From CAYOVG01 sp964407285 (lineage in GTDB: Bacteria; Desulfobacterota; Syntrophobacteria; Syntrophobacterales; Syntrophobacteraceae): a DNA stretch of 14,423 nucleotides. Under the pieces are notes generated by a model, which made no database searches, was not told the origin of the DNA, and saw only the letters and a program-made list of their open reading frames with translations. The translations under genes and the position numbers were made by a program. The stretch lies in assembly GCA_964407285.1 (NCBI GenBank), contig CAYOVG010000171.1:1-14423 (forward strand), in the 5' to 3' direction. This document shows positions 1 to 6,682 of this stretch, one piece after another (position 1 is the first letter of the stretch; each line of letters begins with the position of its first letter).

Positions 1-133
1 GGACGGCGGTATCCTCGACTTCCGCCGAGCAATGCCGATTCCCGAGGCGGAAATTCCGCGGAAGTTGTTTCAGGGTATGGGCAATGGAGATCATGGTATC
101 GTAACTACGTTGTTTCTCTTTAAATTTAAACAT
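1..133 (-). CDS. Possible 5' end of an unknown gene running off the left edge
   Basis: An open minus-strand frame enters from the window edge. It can start at the ATG at 133, or at an in-frame ATG at 151, and reads MFKFKEKQRSYDTMISIAHT and onward for about 44 residues to base 1. The composition is protein-like, with basic and hydrophobic residues in ordinary proportion, but I do not recognise it. Neither start has a clear Shine-Dalgarno sequence. The plus strand in the same codon register is also open (bases 2-165) and also looks fairly protein-like, so the strand is not settled. The block is more AT-rich than the genes downstream. If real, the gene is divergent from selD. Confidence 0.25.
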   Translation of the reverse strand, partial: MFKFKEKQRSYDTMISIAHTLKQLPRNFRLGNRHCSAEVEDTAV

Positions 134-165
134 TGCGGGGACGACGGTCATCCATGGGAGAGTTG

Positions 166-523
166 AATAGCGGCGGCGGATACTCGCCGATGTCCGCTTC
201 GGCTACCTTCACGGATGGAGTATGTCGATCTCTTGCCGTAATGCGCCCACTCATCCATCGGCGCATTCACTCACCGATTCCCCCATTAATTGACCACCAA
301 CTGTAATGACCTCCCCCACTCCCCTATTCACCTATTCACCCGCTCACCGTCCCTTCCGTCCTCCGCCCTTCAATCTCTCCTTCTATTTTGCGGCAACTGG
401 TGTTATGTTTTATTGTGTTACCTCTAATAGATATCGGGATTGCCGATGGTATGTTGGAAAAATATCGAAGAAAACTATGGCGGTCGGCCGGATTCGAATA
501 ATTGTCCACGGAAGCCGGCGCGA
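166..523. other. Non-coding region upstream of selD
   Basis: I find no supportable gene here. It holds an 8-bp perfect inverted repeat (240-267) and a long pyrimidine-rich tract (302-385) with echoing CCTATTCAC/CACTCA words. A possible weak selD promoter is TTGCGG, 17 bases, TATTGT around 388-416, but the match to consensus is poor and I would not rely on it. Short open frames across this stretch have proline- and arginine-rich translations typical of non-coding sequence. Confidence 0.5.
240..267. repeat. Perfect 8-bp inverted repeat, 12-nt loop
   Basis: AATGCGCC at 240-247 is matched by GGCGCATT at 260-267 with a 12-nt spacer. There is no T-run on either side, so it is not a classical terminator. 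It lies in the region divergent between selD and the possible left-edge gene, so an operator or a remnant of a repeat family are both possible. Confidence 0.45.
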
Positions 524-540
524 GGGAGGAATTTCGGATG
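524..540 (+). promoter_or_regulatory. selD ribosome binding site that fixes the true start
   Basis: GGGAGGA at 524-530 lies 7 nt before the ATG at 538. No comparable Shine-Dalgarno precedes the TTG at 631, which is the first start codon after the in-frame TGA. This supports initiation at 538 and reading through the TGA at 592. Confidence 0.8.
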
Positions 541-1590
541 TTTTTCTTCAAGAACAAAAAGACGCTCACCAGTCTCGCCAGGACCTGTGGGTGAGCTGCT
601 AAGATCGGTCCGACGGTCCTGTCGGAAACGTTGAACGGATTTCCTTTGCCGGACGACCCGAACCTCCTCGTTGGATTCGAATCCAGCGACGACGCGGCGG
701 TGTATCGTGTAAGCGACGACATCGCGGTCATATCAACGGTCGACTTCATCACTCCGCCGGTCGACGACCCCGTGTGGTTCGGTCGCATCGGGGCGGCCAA
801 TTCGCTCTCGGATGTCTACGCGATGGGCGGGCGGCCGATCACGGCGTTGAACCTGGTGATGTTTCCATCCAGGAAACTCGACAAGAAGGTGCTCAGGGAA
901 ATCCTGCGCGGGAGTCATGAAAAGGTGGTCGAAGCCGGTGCATGCCTAGCCGGCGGACATTCAGTGGATGACAACGAGCCCAAGTTCGGACTTGCGGTGA
1001 CGGGGATCGTATCGCCCGACAGGGTGCTCACGAATACCGGAGTTCGGGCCGGGGATGCGCTGGTCCTGACCAAGCCGCTCGGCACGGGAGTGCTTTTCAA
1101 TGCATGCCGCTCCGGGAAGCTCCCATGGCCGGAACTCGAATCGATTCTGCCCCAGGTTGCCGCCCTCAACGACACGGCCCTCGAAGTCGCTCTCGGGTTC
1201 GATGTGCATGCCTGCACGGACGTCACGGGTTTCGGGTTTCTGGGCCACTCCCTGGAGATGGCGCGCGGGAGCGGCGTGCGGATCGACGTACGGTTCGACA
1301 GCCTGCCGTTCTATCCCAATGCGCGGGAAATGTACGGAAGGGGCGAGACGACCGGGAGCAACAAGGCCAACCGCGCGCTCGTGATCGCGGACCTCGACAT
1401 CGAGGCGCGGCTCGCCCCCGAGCAGCAGCAGCTCCTCTTCGACCCGCAGACCTCCGGAGGTCTGCTGCTGGCGGTTCCTGCCGGGGAAGCCGACCGGCTG
1501 GTGGATGCGTTGCATGCGCGGGGCGTGGCGGCGGCGTCCAGGGTTGGAGAGGCCGTCCGGAGTCCGCGCCCGGGCTTGCGCATAGTGTGA
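538..1590 (+). CDS. selD: Selenide, water dikinase (selenophosphate synthetase), selenocysteine-containing
   Basis: SelD makes selenophosphate from selenide and ATP, the selenium donor for selenocysteine and selenouridine. Read from ATG 538 with TGA 592-594 as Sec, the product is 350 residues, the normal family length. Residues 16-22 read T-C-G-U-A-A-K, so U19 and K22 match the catalytic Cys17 and Lys20 of E. coli SelD in spacing and position. Further family motifs are DDAAVY (51-56), STVDF, SDVYAMGG, GGHSVD (139-144), LTKPLG (177-182), TDVTGFG (227-233) and DPQTSGG (302-308). The AIRS-type N- and C-terminal domains are complete. Starting instead at TTG 631 would remove the glycine-rich catalytic N-terminus. 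The next gene downstream is a NifS-like desulfurase. Sec in SelD is known in other bacteria, so the reading agrees with family knowledge, but it rests on sequence alone here. Confidence 0.95.
592..626 (+). promoter_or_regulatory. UGA-Sec codon and bacterial SECIS-like hairpin
   Basis: The TGA at 592-594 is followed by a hairpin inside the coding sequence: TCCGAC (609-614), loop GGTCCT (615-620), GTCGGA (621-626). The stem is 6 bp and perfect. The loop starts with GGUC, like the apical AGGUCU loop of E. coli fdhF that SelB recognises. The loop GGU sits about 24-26 nt from the U of UGA, two nt further than in fdhF. The position directly 3' of the codon is as expected for a bacterial SECIS. Confidence 0.8.
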
Positions 1591-1804
1591 CGGAAGGCAG
1601 GTGGCGGGCATGGATGATGCTTATGTTCAAGCGGATGACATGGGGTGGTGATCGGTTTGCGGGAGTGGCGTCAAGTCGATAACATTAGTGGCGCGATTGT
1701 ATGGCGAGGTGTATGATCATGTGGTGATCTTCGGTATGGTCGATCGATCGTGTGAGGCGTATCACGGCGTCGAGTGAGTCGAACATAGAGTATGGAGTCC
1801 AACG

Positions 1805-2959
1805 ATGAATCCGATTTATCTGGATTATAACGCCACCACCCCTATTGATCCGCGGGTGGCTGAAGCGATGTTGCCCTACATTTACCGCCATTACGGCAAT
1901 CCTTCGAGCGGCCACGCGTACGGCGCCGCCGCGCGGGATGCGGTCGATACCGCCCGCGGGCAGGTTGCGGAGATGCTCGGGTGCCGGCCGGAGGAGGTCG
2001 TTTTCACGGGCGGAGGATCGGAATCGAACAACTACGCCGTCAAGGGGGCTGCCCTGGCGTACCGGAGCAGGGGCAACCATATCATCACGTCTTCCATTGA
2101 GCATCCGGCGGTTACGGAGGTCTGCGGATACCTGGAATCCAAAGGCTTTCGAGTGACCTACCTGCCCGTGGACGAGTACGGACTCGTGGATGCGAAGCAG
2201 GTCGAGGAGGCCGTAACGCCGGAGACGGTTCTGATCAGCATCATGCACGCCAACAACGAAGTGGGGACCGTCGAACCCCTGGCCGAGATAGCCGAAGTTG
2301 CCCGTGCCCGCGGAGTTTTGTTGCACACCGACGCGGCCCAGTCCATCGGGAAGGTCCCCGTCCGAGTCGATGATCTCGGGGTCGATATGCTCTCCGTCGC
2401 GGGCCACAAGCTCTATGCGCCGAAGGGGGTCGGGGCGCTCTACATCCGCGGCGGCGTTCAATTGGAGAAGTTCATCCACGGCGCGGGCCATGAGATGAAC
2501 AGGCGGGCCGGGACGGAAAACGTCATCCATATCGTGGGGCTGGGAGTTGCGTGCGCGATGGTGCGCGAGGAACTCTCCACCTTCGGGAAGCACATGCGGG
2601 AAGTGCGCGACAGGCTGGAGCAGGGGGTGCTGCGGCGGTTTCCGGGCGCGGCGAGGGTGAACGGGCATCCCGAGAAGCGGCTGCCGAATACGTCCAGCAT
2701 CGGTTTCAAGGGGCTTGAAGCCAATGCCGTTCTCGACCGCATGGCGTCGTCCGTGGCCGCGTCGGCGGGTTCCGCGTGCCACAGCGGAAGCGTGAGTGTT
2801 TCGTCGGTGCTGAAGGCGATGAATGTTCCCCTGGAATACGCCATGGGGACGATCCGGTTTTCCGTGGGGCGTTATACGAGCGTTCAGGAGATCGACCGGG
2901 CGCTGGACGAAATCGGCCGTGCTCTGGATGAGATCGGTCGTGCGGGGTGTGCGGGATAG
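1805..2959 (+). CDS. NifS/IscS-type cysteine desulfurase (likely selenium/sulfur donor)
   Basis: This is a PLP-dependent cysteine desulfurase of 384 residues, a usual length for the group. It has the N-terminal YLDYNATTP (5-13), NPSSGH (32-37), the PLP-stacking His100 in SIEHPAV, HANNEVGT (148-155), TDAAQ with Asp175, the Schiff-base Lys202 in GHKLYAPKG, RAGTEN (234-239), and the catalytic Cys325 in GSACHSG, the class I active-site loop. Such enzymes form a persulfide, or can release selenium from selenocysteine. Position 214 nt after selD suggests selenium delivery to SelD, but Fe-S assembly or tRNA thiolation cannot be excluded. No iscU or scaffold gene is visible. GGAG at 1794-1797 is 7 nt before the ATG. 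The C-terminus carries a duplicated ALDEIGR heptapeptide, and the stop codon abuts a repeat element. Confidence 0.93.
   Translation: MNPIYLDYNATTPIDPRVAEAMLPYIYRHYGNPSSGHAYGAAARDAVDTARGQVAEMLGCRPEEVVFTGGGSESNNYAVKGAALAYRSRGNHIITSSIEHPAVTEVCGYLESKGFRVTYLPVDEYGLVDAKQVEEAVTPETVLISIMHANNEVGTVEPLAEIAEVARARGVLLHTDAAQSIGKVPVRVDDLGVDMLSVAGHKLYAPKGVGALYIRGGVQLEKFIHGAGHEMNRRAGTENVIHIVGLGVACAMVREELSTFGKHMREVRDRLEQGVLRRFPGAARVNGHPEKRLPNTSSIGFKGLEANAVLDRMASSVAASAGSACHSGSVSVSSVLKAMNVPLEYAMGTIRFSVGRYTSVQEIDRALDEIGRALDEIGRAGCAG
2900..2941 (+). repeat. Two tandem 21-bp units in the desulfurase C-terminus
   Basis: Bases 2900-2920 and 2921-2941 both encode ALDEIGR (residues 366-372 and 373-379). They differ at four positions, all synonymous third bases (gcg/gct, gac/gat, gaa/gag, ggc/ggt). 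The duplication extends the terminal helix by seven residues. Confidence 0.85.
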
Positions 2960-2988
2960 CCGTGGGCGTTCCCTTCGGGTTGCGCTTC

Positions 2989-3042
2989 GAGTTACGGGTT
3001 ACGGGTTACGGGTTGCGGGTTGCGGGTTGCGAGTTGCGAGTT
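2989..3042 (+). repeat. Degenerate GGGTTRC heptamer array
   Basis: Seven or so consecutive heptamers of the form GGGTTAC, GGGTTGC or GAGTTGC run through this stretch, ordered from TAC-type to TGC-type to GAG-type. A shorter forward copy lies around 3100-3120. Reverse-complement copies (AACCCGCAACCCG) end both 94-bp repeats, so the transcript could fold back on itself. Confidence 0.8.
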
Positions 3043-3282
3043 TGAGACCAATACCCGCGAAGGAACCGTGGCATAGCCCCTCCAGGTTGAGGATTGCGCT
3101 TCGGGTTGCGGGTTACGGGTTTCGAGCTAACGAGTCGCTTGTTCTGCGGACCCGGGCAACTCGTGGCCCGGGCCACCTATCTTTCATACCTTCAGGATGT
3201 TCTTCCTTCCGTAGCTTTTCTCGCCGATCTTGCTCTTTTATTCTTCCGCTTGTCCATTTGCTATTTTTCTGAAAGACATTGG

Positions 3283-3376
3283 GGTCACATAGCGGTTCGC
3301 TCGTGAACCCACATGACTCCCACAATGGACTGGGCTAGGATTCCTTCACAGGGATTGGCTTCTAACCCGCAACCCG
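3283..3376 (+). repeat. 94-bp direct repeat, copy 1
   Basis: It starts GGTCACAT and ends TAACCCGCAACCCG. It is collinear without gaps with copy 2 at 3381-3474. By eye nine positions differ, about 90% identity. The two copies are separated by only four bases (AAGA), a 98-bp period. Confidence 0.9.
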
Positions 3377-3380
3377 AAGA

Positions 3381-3474
3381 GGTCACATTGCGGTTTGCTC
3401 GTGAGCCCACATGACTTCCACAATGGACTGGGCTACGATCCCTTCATGGGCATTGGCTTCTAACCCGCAACCCG
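3381..3474 (+). repeat. 94-bp direct repeat, copy 2
   Basis: Second copy of the unit at 3283-3376, also with the internal words CCACAATGGACTGGGCTA and ATTGGCTTCTAACCCGCAA. It runs straight into the right terminal inverted repeat of the surrounding element. Confidence 0.9.
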
Positions 3475-3519
3475 TAGCCCGCAACCCGAAGCGCACCCGA
3501 AGGGGCAAGCAACAACGCC

Positions 3520-3756
3520 CTACAGGGTGAGTATCCTCTCTGCCGCCGCATTGATTTCATTTATCTTTTCCCGGTTATCCCCCGGCTCGCCTTGATACTT
3601 CTCGATGAGAGAATCTCTGTGTTCCCGCACTGTTTTCTTCAAGTTGTCTAAAATGTCCCGTACTTCCTGATCGGTAGTATCTTTGGAGAACCTCGGCAGG
3701 TATTCTTTGCCGAGTCCCAGAATCTTGAGGTCATCTTTCAAGGAATTTGATTTCAT
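3520..3756 (-). CDS. Small hypothetical protein (78 residues)
   Basis: The protein is charged and predicted helical, with no signal peptide or membrane segment. The ATG (3754-3756) has a strong Shine-Dalgarno on the minus strand, AGAGGT at 3762-3767, which argues that the gene is real. Residues from about 39 on (LKKTVREHRDSL, then EKYQ, GEPGD and INEINAAAERIL) resemble helices II and III of a J domain (LKKAYRKLA, KYHPD, NPGD, FKEINEAYEVL), but the HPD motif is absent. A J-like fold without co-chaperone activity is speculation. The stop codon lies inside the right terminal repeat of the 2961-3523 element, so the last residues may have been shaped by it. I cannot assign a function. Confidence 0.65.
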   Translation of the reverse strand: MKSNSLKDDLKILGLGKEYLPRFSKDTTDQEVRDILDNLKKTVREHRDSLIEKYQGEPGDNREKINEINAAAERILTL

Positions 3757-3768
3757 TGTTCACCTCTT

Positions 3769-4340
3769 TCGATTGAGTGACATGAATTGCCCGAAAAGTC
3801 CCGCGACTGGTGGTTTCGCCCGCGGTGGTTGCGTCCCGCGAAGGATGCATATGGCAAATGCTCGCGCCGACCTGTTCCACTGCCTTCAAGGGTCACACTT
3901 CAGCGGGAGCGGACCCGCCTGCGGCCGTTCACGCGGGTGCTGCATCGACCTTCCCGGACCCCCTTGAGTGGTTCGGGTCGGTGACGGCTTACCGGACGGC
4001 CTCGAAGGTCGTTCACATCCTTGTTATCGGCATCCTGTACTCTTGTCAAATGATTACATCGAATGGAATGATTCACCGGCGGGCGGGACCGGATGGAACG
4101 GGAATGTCCCATCGTTTGCGCGGCGCTGCCGCCCGTGCGCCGGATGAGGATTGACCGGGCGTTCTTTCCTTTGATATCCTCCATGGAATGAATGAACGCT
4201 CCACGACGCGCGAGCGCCGGGAATTGCGGCAAATGCCGGAATCGTAGGGATCATGGGCGCGATCGATGGATCGCGGCGCCGGGCAAACACGGCGCCGATT
4301 TGCCGAAACCGATGAACACTCTTTATCCGGATTCGCACCG
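3769..4340. other. Long intergenic region without a convincing gene
   Basis: Between the small minus-strand gene and rlmH I see about 570 bases without a supportable gene. The open frames here translate to arginine-, proline- and alanine-rich sequence with no domain and no ribosome binding site. I looked for tRNA, SRP, RNase P and tmRNA signatures and saw none. A GGCGCC...GGCGCC pair occurs near 4275-4296. An unrecognised small RNA cannot be excluded. Confidence 0.5.
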
Positions 4341-4811
4341 ATGCAGCTTCATCTCGTATTTGTCGGAAAAACGGTCTTTCCCGAAATAGACGAGGGCATA
4401 CGCCGGTACCTCGACCGGTTGAGCCACTACGCATCCGTTACAGCTCATATCGTAAAACCCGAGCGGATAACGAAGAGCGTGTCCGATGACGCCGTCAGAG
4501 CGCGGGAGGGGGACAGGATACTGAACCTCGTCGGAAAGGAAGGTTTTCTGGTGGTGTGGGACCAACGGGGAAAGGAGATGGACTCGCCGGGTTTCGCGCG
4601 GTTCCTGGGAGGATTGCGGGACCGGGAGGCGTCCAGGGTTTGGATGGTGGTGGGAGGTCCCGTCGGTCTGTCCCAAAAGCTCCTGGACCGTGCCGGAGCG
4701 GTCCTCTCCCTCTCCCGGATGACCTTCCCTCACGACCTTGCGCGCCTCATGATCCTGGAGCAACTCTACCGCGCCTTCACGATCCTCAAGGGGGAACCTT
4801 ACCACAAGTAG
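4341..4811 (+). CDS. rlmH: 23S rRNA (pseudouridine1915-N3)-methyltransferase RlmH
   Basis: RlmH is a SPOUT-fold methyltransferase that methylates pseudouridine 1915 in helix 69 of 23S rRNA on the assembled 70S ribosome, using S-adenosylmethionine. The product is 156 residues, the normal family length. It begins MQLHLVFVGK and ends GEPYHK like other members. The SAM-binding knot is visible as VVGGPVGLS (103-111), LSLSRMTFPHDLAR (122-135) and EQLYRAFTILKGEPYHK (140-156). The frame is open 25 codons further upstream, but the family N-terminus begins at 4341, so that ATG is chosen; its ribosome binding site is weak (GGA near 4329). The neighbours are unrelated, and the usual rsfS partner is not adjacent. 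Confidence 0.96.
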   Translation: MQLHLVFVGKTVFPEIDEGIRRYLDRLSHYASVTAHIVKPERITKSVSDDAVRAREGDRILNLVGKEGFLVVWDQRGKEMDSPGFARFLGGLRDREASRVWMVVGGPVGLSQKLLDRAGAVLSLSRMTFPHDLARLMILEQLYRAFTILKGEPYHK

Positions 4812-4815
4812 TCAC

Positions 4816-4833
4816 ATATCTTCGGGCAGATAT
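4816..4833 (+). terminator. Small hairpin just after rlmH, possible weak terminator
   Basis: ATATCT (4816-4821), loop TCGGGC, AGATAT (4828-4833) begins four bases after the rlmH stop codon. The stem is perfect but AT-rich and no T-tract follows, so intrinsic termination is doubtful. Confidence 0.25.
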
Positions 4834-4864
4834 ACGAAACCGTAGTACGAGACCCAATTAATCC

Positions 4865-4893
4865 TTGTAAAGCTCCTGATGATAAAGTATACG
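4865..4893 (+). promoter_or_regulatory. Candidate sigma-70 promoter for the carboxylesterase
   Basis: TTGTAA at 4865-4870 and TATACG at 4888-4893 are separated by 17 bases; each matches 4 of 6 consensus positions. It lies about 135 bases before the esterase ATG in a stretch more AT-rich than its surroundings. Supported by pattern and position only. Confidence 0.4.
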
Positions 4894-5028
4894 GGAATGG
4901 TGCGTCTATCTTTCGTTATCCGGAATATAAAGAACCAACGCCACGAAGTGCATTTACATGAACAGGGGCGGGTAAGCTGATGGGATGATGCGCCGATCCG
5001 TCCTTCTAACAACGGGAGGAACAACCAC

Positions 5029-6663
5029 ATGGGTAAAGAAATCTCGATCGCCTGCCTTCTTGCCGTTTGCGCCGCCGTGCTCGTGTTCGGGGATATCGAT
5101 CCCCAATGTGCGGCCGGTACGGGTTCCGATTCCGACCCCACGGTGGTCATGACCGACAAGGGCGCCGTCCGCGGCGTTATTCACGACGGCGTCCGGGAAT
5201 TCAAGGGCATTCCCTACGCGCAGCCGCCCGTGGGCGAGTTGCGGTGGACCCTCCCCAAGGAAGCCTCCGCCTGGAACGGCATTCTGGATGCTACGAAGTA
5301 CAAGGACGCCTGCCCGCAGGTCGAGCGATACGGCCTCACCGAGGCAAGCAGCAACGAAGACTGCCTCCATTTAAACGTCACCGCGCCCTACTCGGACAAG
5401 TCGGACCTCGAGCGCAAGCGCGCGGTGATCGTGTGGATTCACGGCGGCGCATTCGTGGGTGGATCGAGCGCGCTCTACCCGCTCGATTACATGGCGAAGT
5501 CCGGCGATGTCGTCGTGGTGTCGATGAACTACCGGCTCGGAATCTTCGGCTTCACCGCCCATCCGGCTTTCGACGAGGACTACAACGGCGGCTACGGTCT
5601 CGAGGACCAGCGCGCAGCCCTGCGTTGGGTGCGGAAGAATATCGCGGCGTTCGGGGGGGACCCGGATAACATCACGGTGGCCGGGGAATCGGCCGGAGCC
5701 GCGGGCGTGTGCATGCATATCCTGGCCCCGGACGAAACGACGGGGCTGTTCCACAAGGCCATCGTTCAGAGCGCCGGTTGCGTGACGCCGCTGCCGACCC
5801 TCGAGGAGGGCAAGAAGATCGGCCAAAAGGTTGCATCCCTCGTCGGCTGCGGTGACGATGCGACCGCCCTGGCGTGCCTGCGCGGCAAGCCCGTCAAGGA
5901 TCTGCTCGATGCGGCGACGACGGTTGCAGGTTCCAGCATAGTGACCTATATGCCCGTTACCGGAGCCAAAACCGTTCCGCTGCCCGGCGCACGGGCCATC
6001 CCCGCCGGCAAATTCGTCCATGTGCCGATACTCAGCGGCGGTACCCGCGATGAACTCCGGCTCTACGTCGCCTATGCCGTCCAGGCCGGGAAATCGATCA
6101 CGAACGACAACTATGCCGACGTTTTGAAGGAAACCTACGGCGACAATACGAACGCCATCGTCGAACAGTATCCGTCGAGCGACTACTCCTCGGCGCCTTC
6201 CGCGGTCGGAACGGTCTGGTCCGATTTCCGGTCGGACGTCGGGATCAATCACTGCATCTATCTCGAAACGGCGAAGCTGTTCAGAAAATCGGTTCCCGTT
6301 CACCAGTTCGTCTTTGCCGACCGCAACGCGCCGCCGGTGACGACCGATCCCGGATTCGAAATGGGCGCGGTGCATTCCTCCGAATTGCCCTACCAGTTTC
6401 CTCACTTCGACAATACGACGAAAATCGCCGGCCCGGACCTCGCGCCTGCCTCGCGGAAGCTGGCCGAGCAGATGACGGCGTACTGGACGAGTTTCGCAAA
6501 GACCGGCAAGCCGAGTGCGCCCGACTCCCCGGTCTGGGACACGTTCGACAGCGACGACATGGTGATGAACCTCGAACCGGGCAAGCTCGGCTATTTCAAC
6601 GCCTGCGCCCGGCACAAGTGTTCGTTCTGGAAGACGCTCTACCCGGACATCCTTACCCAGTGA
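5029..6663 (+). CDS. Secreted type-B carboxylesterase
   Basis: This is an alpha/beta-hydrolase of the carboxylesterase B / para-nitrobenzyl esterase family, which cleaves carboxylic esters. It has 544 residues, usual for the family. Residues 1 to about 29 form a Sec signal peptide with a hydrophobic core (5-21), so the enzyme is likely periplasmic or secreted. Visible motifs are FKGIPYAQPPVGELRW (58-73), EDCLHLNV (110-117), the oxyanion loop HGGAF (138-142), NYRLGIFGF (167-175) and the nucleophile elbow GESAGA with Ser221. By family position Glu342 (GGTRDEL) and His449 (GAVHSSEL) complete the triad. Cys95 and Cys112 fit the conserved N-terminal disulfide. GGGAGGA at 5014-5020 lies 8 nt before the ATG. 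It is a single gene facing the ABC cluster tail to tail. The natural substrate cannot be read from the sequence. Confidence 0.93.
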   Translation: MGKEISIACLLAVCAAVLVFGDIDPQCAAGTGSDSDPTVVMTDKGAVRGVIHDGVREFKGIPYAQPPVGELRWTLPKEASAWNGILDATKYKDACPQVERYGLTEASSNEDCLHLNVTAPYSDKSDLERKRAVIVWIHGGAFVGGSSALYPLDYMAKSGDVVVVSMNYRLGIFGFTAHPAFDEDYNGGYGLEDQRAALRWVRKNIAAFGGDPDNITVAGESAGAAGVCMHILAPDETTGLFHKAIVQSAGCVTPLPTLEEGKKIGQKVASLVGCGDDATALACLRGKPVKDLLDAATTVAGSSIVTYMPVTGAKTVPLPGARAIPAGKFVHVPILSGGTRDELRLYVAYAVQAGKSITNDNYADVLKETYGDNTNAIVEQYPSSDYSSAPSAVGTVWSDFRSDVGINHCIYLETAKLFRKSVPVHQFVFADRNAPPVTTDPGFEMGAVHSSELPYQFPHFDNTTKIAGPDLAPASRKLAEQMTAYWTSFAKTGKPSAPDSPVWDTFDSDDMVMNLEPGKLGYFNACARHKCSFWKTLYPDILTQ

Positions 6664-6678
6664 TGCGCGGCTCATCAC
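6660..6678. terminator. Hairpin at the convergent gene junction
   Basis: GTGATG (6660-6665), 7-nt loop, CATCAC (6673-6678) overlaps the esterase stop codon. It fills most of the gap before the end of the convergent minus-strand gene (stop at 6683-6685). A bidirectional stop is plausible from position, but there is no T-tract. Confidence 0.3.
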
Positions 6679-6682
6679 GCCG

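Larger units (their letters stand above)
2961..3523. repeat. Composite non-coding repeat element with imperfect terminal inverted repeats
   Basis: The left end (2962-3000) reads GTGGGCGTT, then CCCTTCGGGTTGCGCTTCG and a GTTACGGG run. The reverse complement of the right end (3475-3523) reads GTAGGGCGTT, about 9 extra bases, then CCCTTCGGGTGCGCTTCGGG and a similar tail. The ends are thus inverted copies with one larger and one single-base gap. Inside are G-rich heptamer arrays, a second forward copy of GCGCTTCGGGTTGCGGG from about 3096, a CCCGGGC/GCCCGGG hairpin (3151-3172) and two 94-bp direct repeats. No plausible transposase or other gene lies inside. The element sits exactly between the stop codons of two convergent genes. 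It could be a MITE-like element or a mosaic of intergenic repeats; the sequence alone does not decide. Confidence 0.65.

Noticed and set aside
306..602. 98-residue plus-strand open frame upstream of selD
   Set aside because: Proline-rich start from the pyrimidine tract, no ribosome binding site, no domain, and overlaps the true selD start in another frame.
631..1590. selD starting at the TTG at 631
   Set aside because: It lacks the catalytic glycine-rich N-terminus and a ribosome binding site. The frame continues upstream through a Sec-type TGA to an ATG with a good Shine-Dalgarno.
1685..2782. 365-residue minus-strand frame opposite the desulfurase
   Set aside because: Antisense shadow of a clearly identified gene; Arg/His/Pro-rich with no motif.
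2961..3523. CRISPR array
   Set aside because: Repeats are heptamers and 94-bp units without regular unique spacers, and there are no cas genes.
3810..4154. 114-residue plus-strand frame in the gap before rlmH
   Set aside because: No ribosome binding site, no recognisable domain, erratic composition.
5371..6678. 435-residue minus-strand frame opposite the carboxylesterase
   Set aside because: Antisense shadow; composition typical of the reverse strand of a GC-rich gene.
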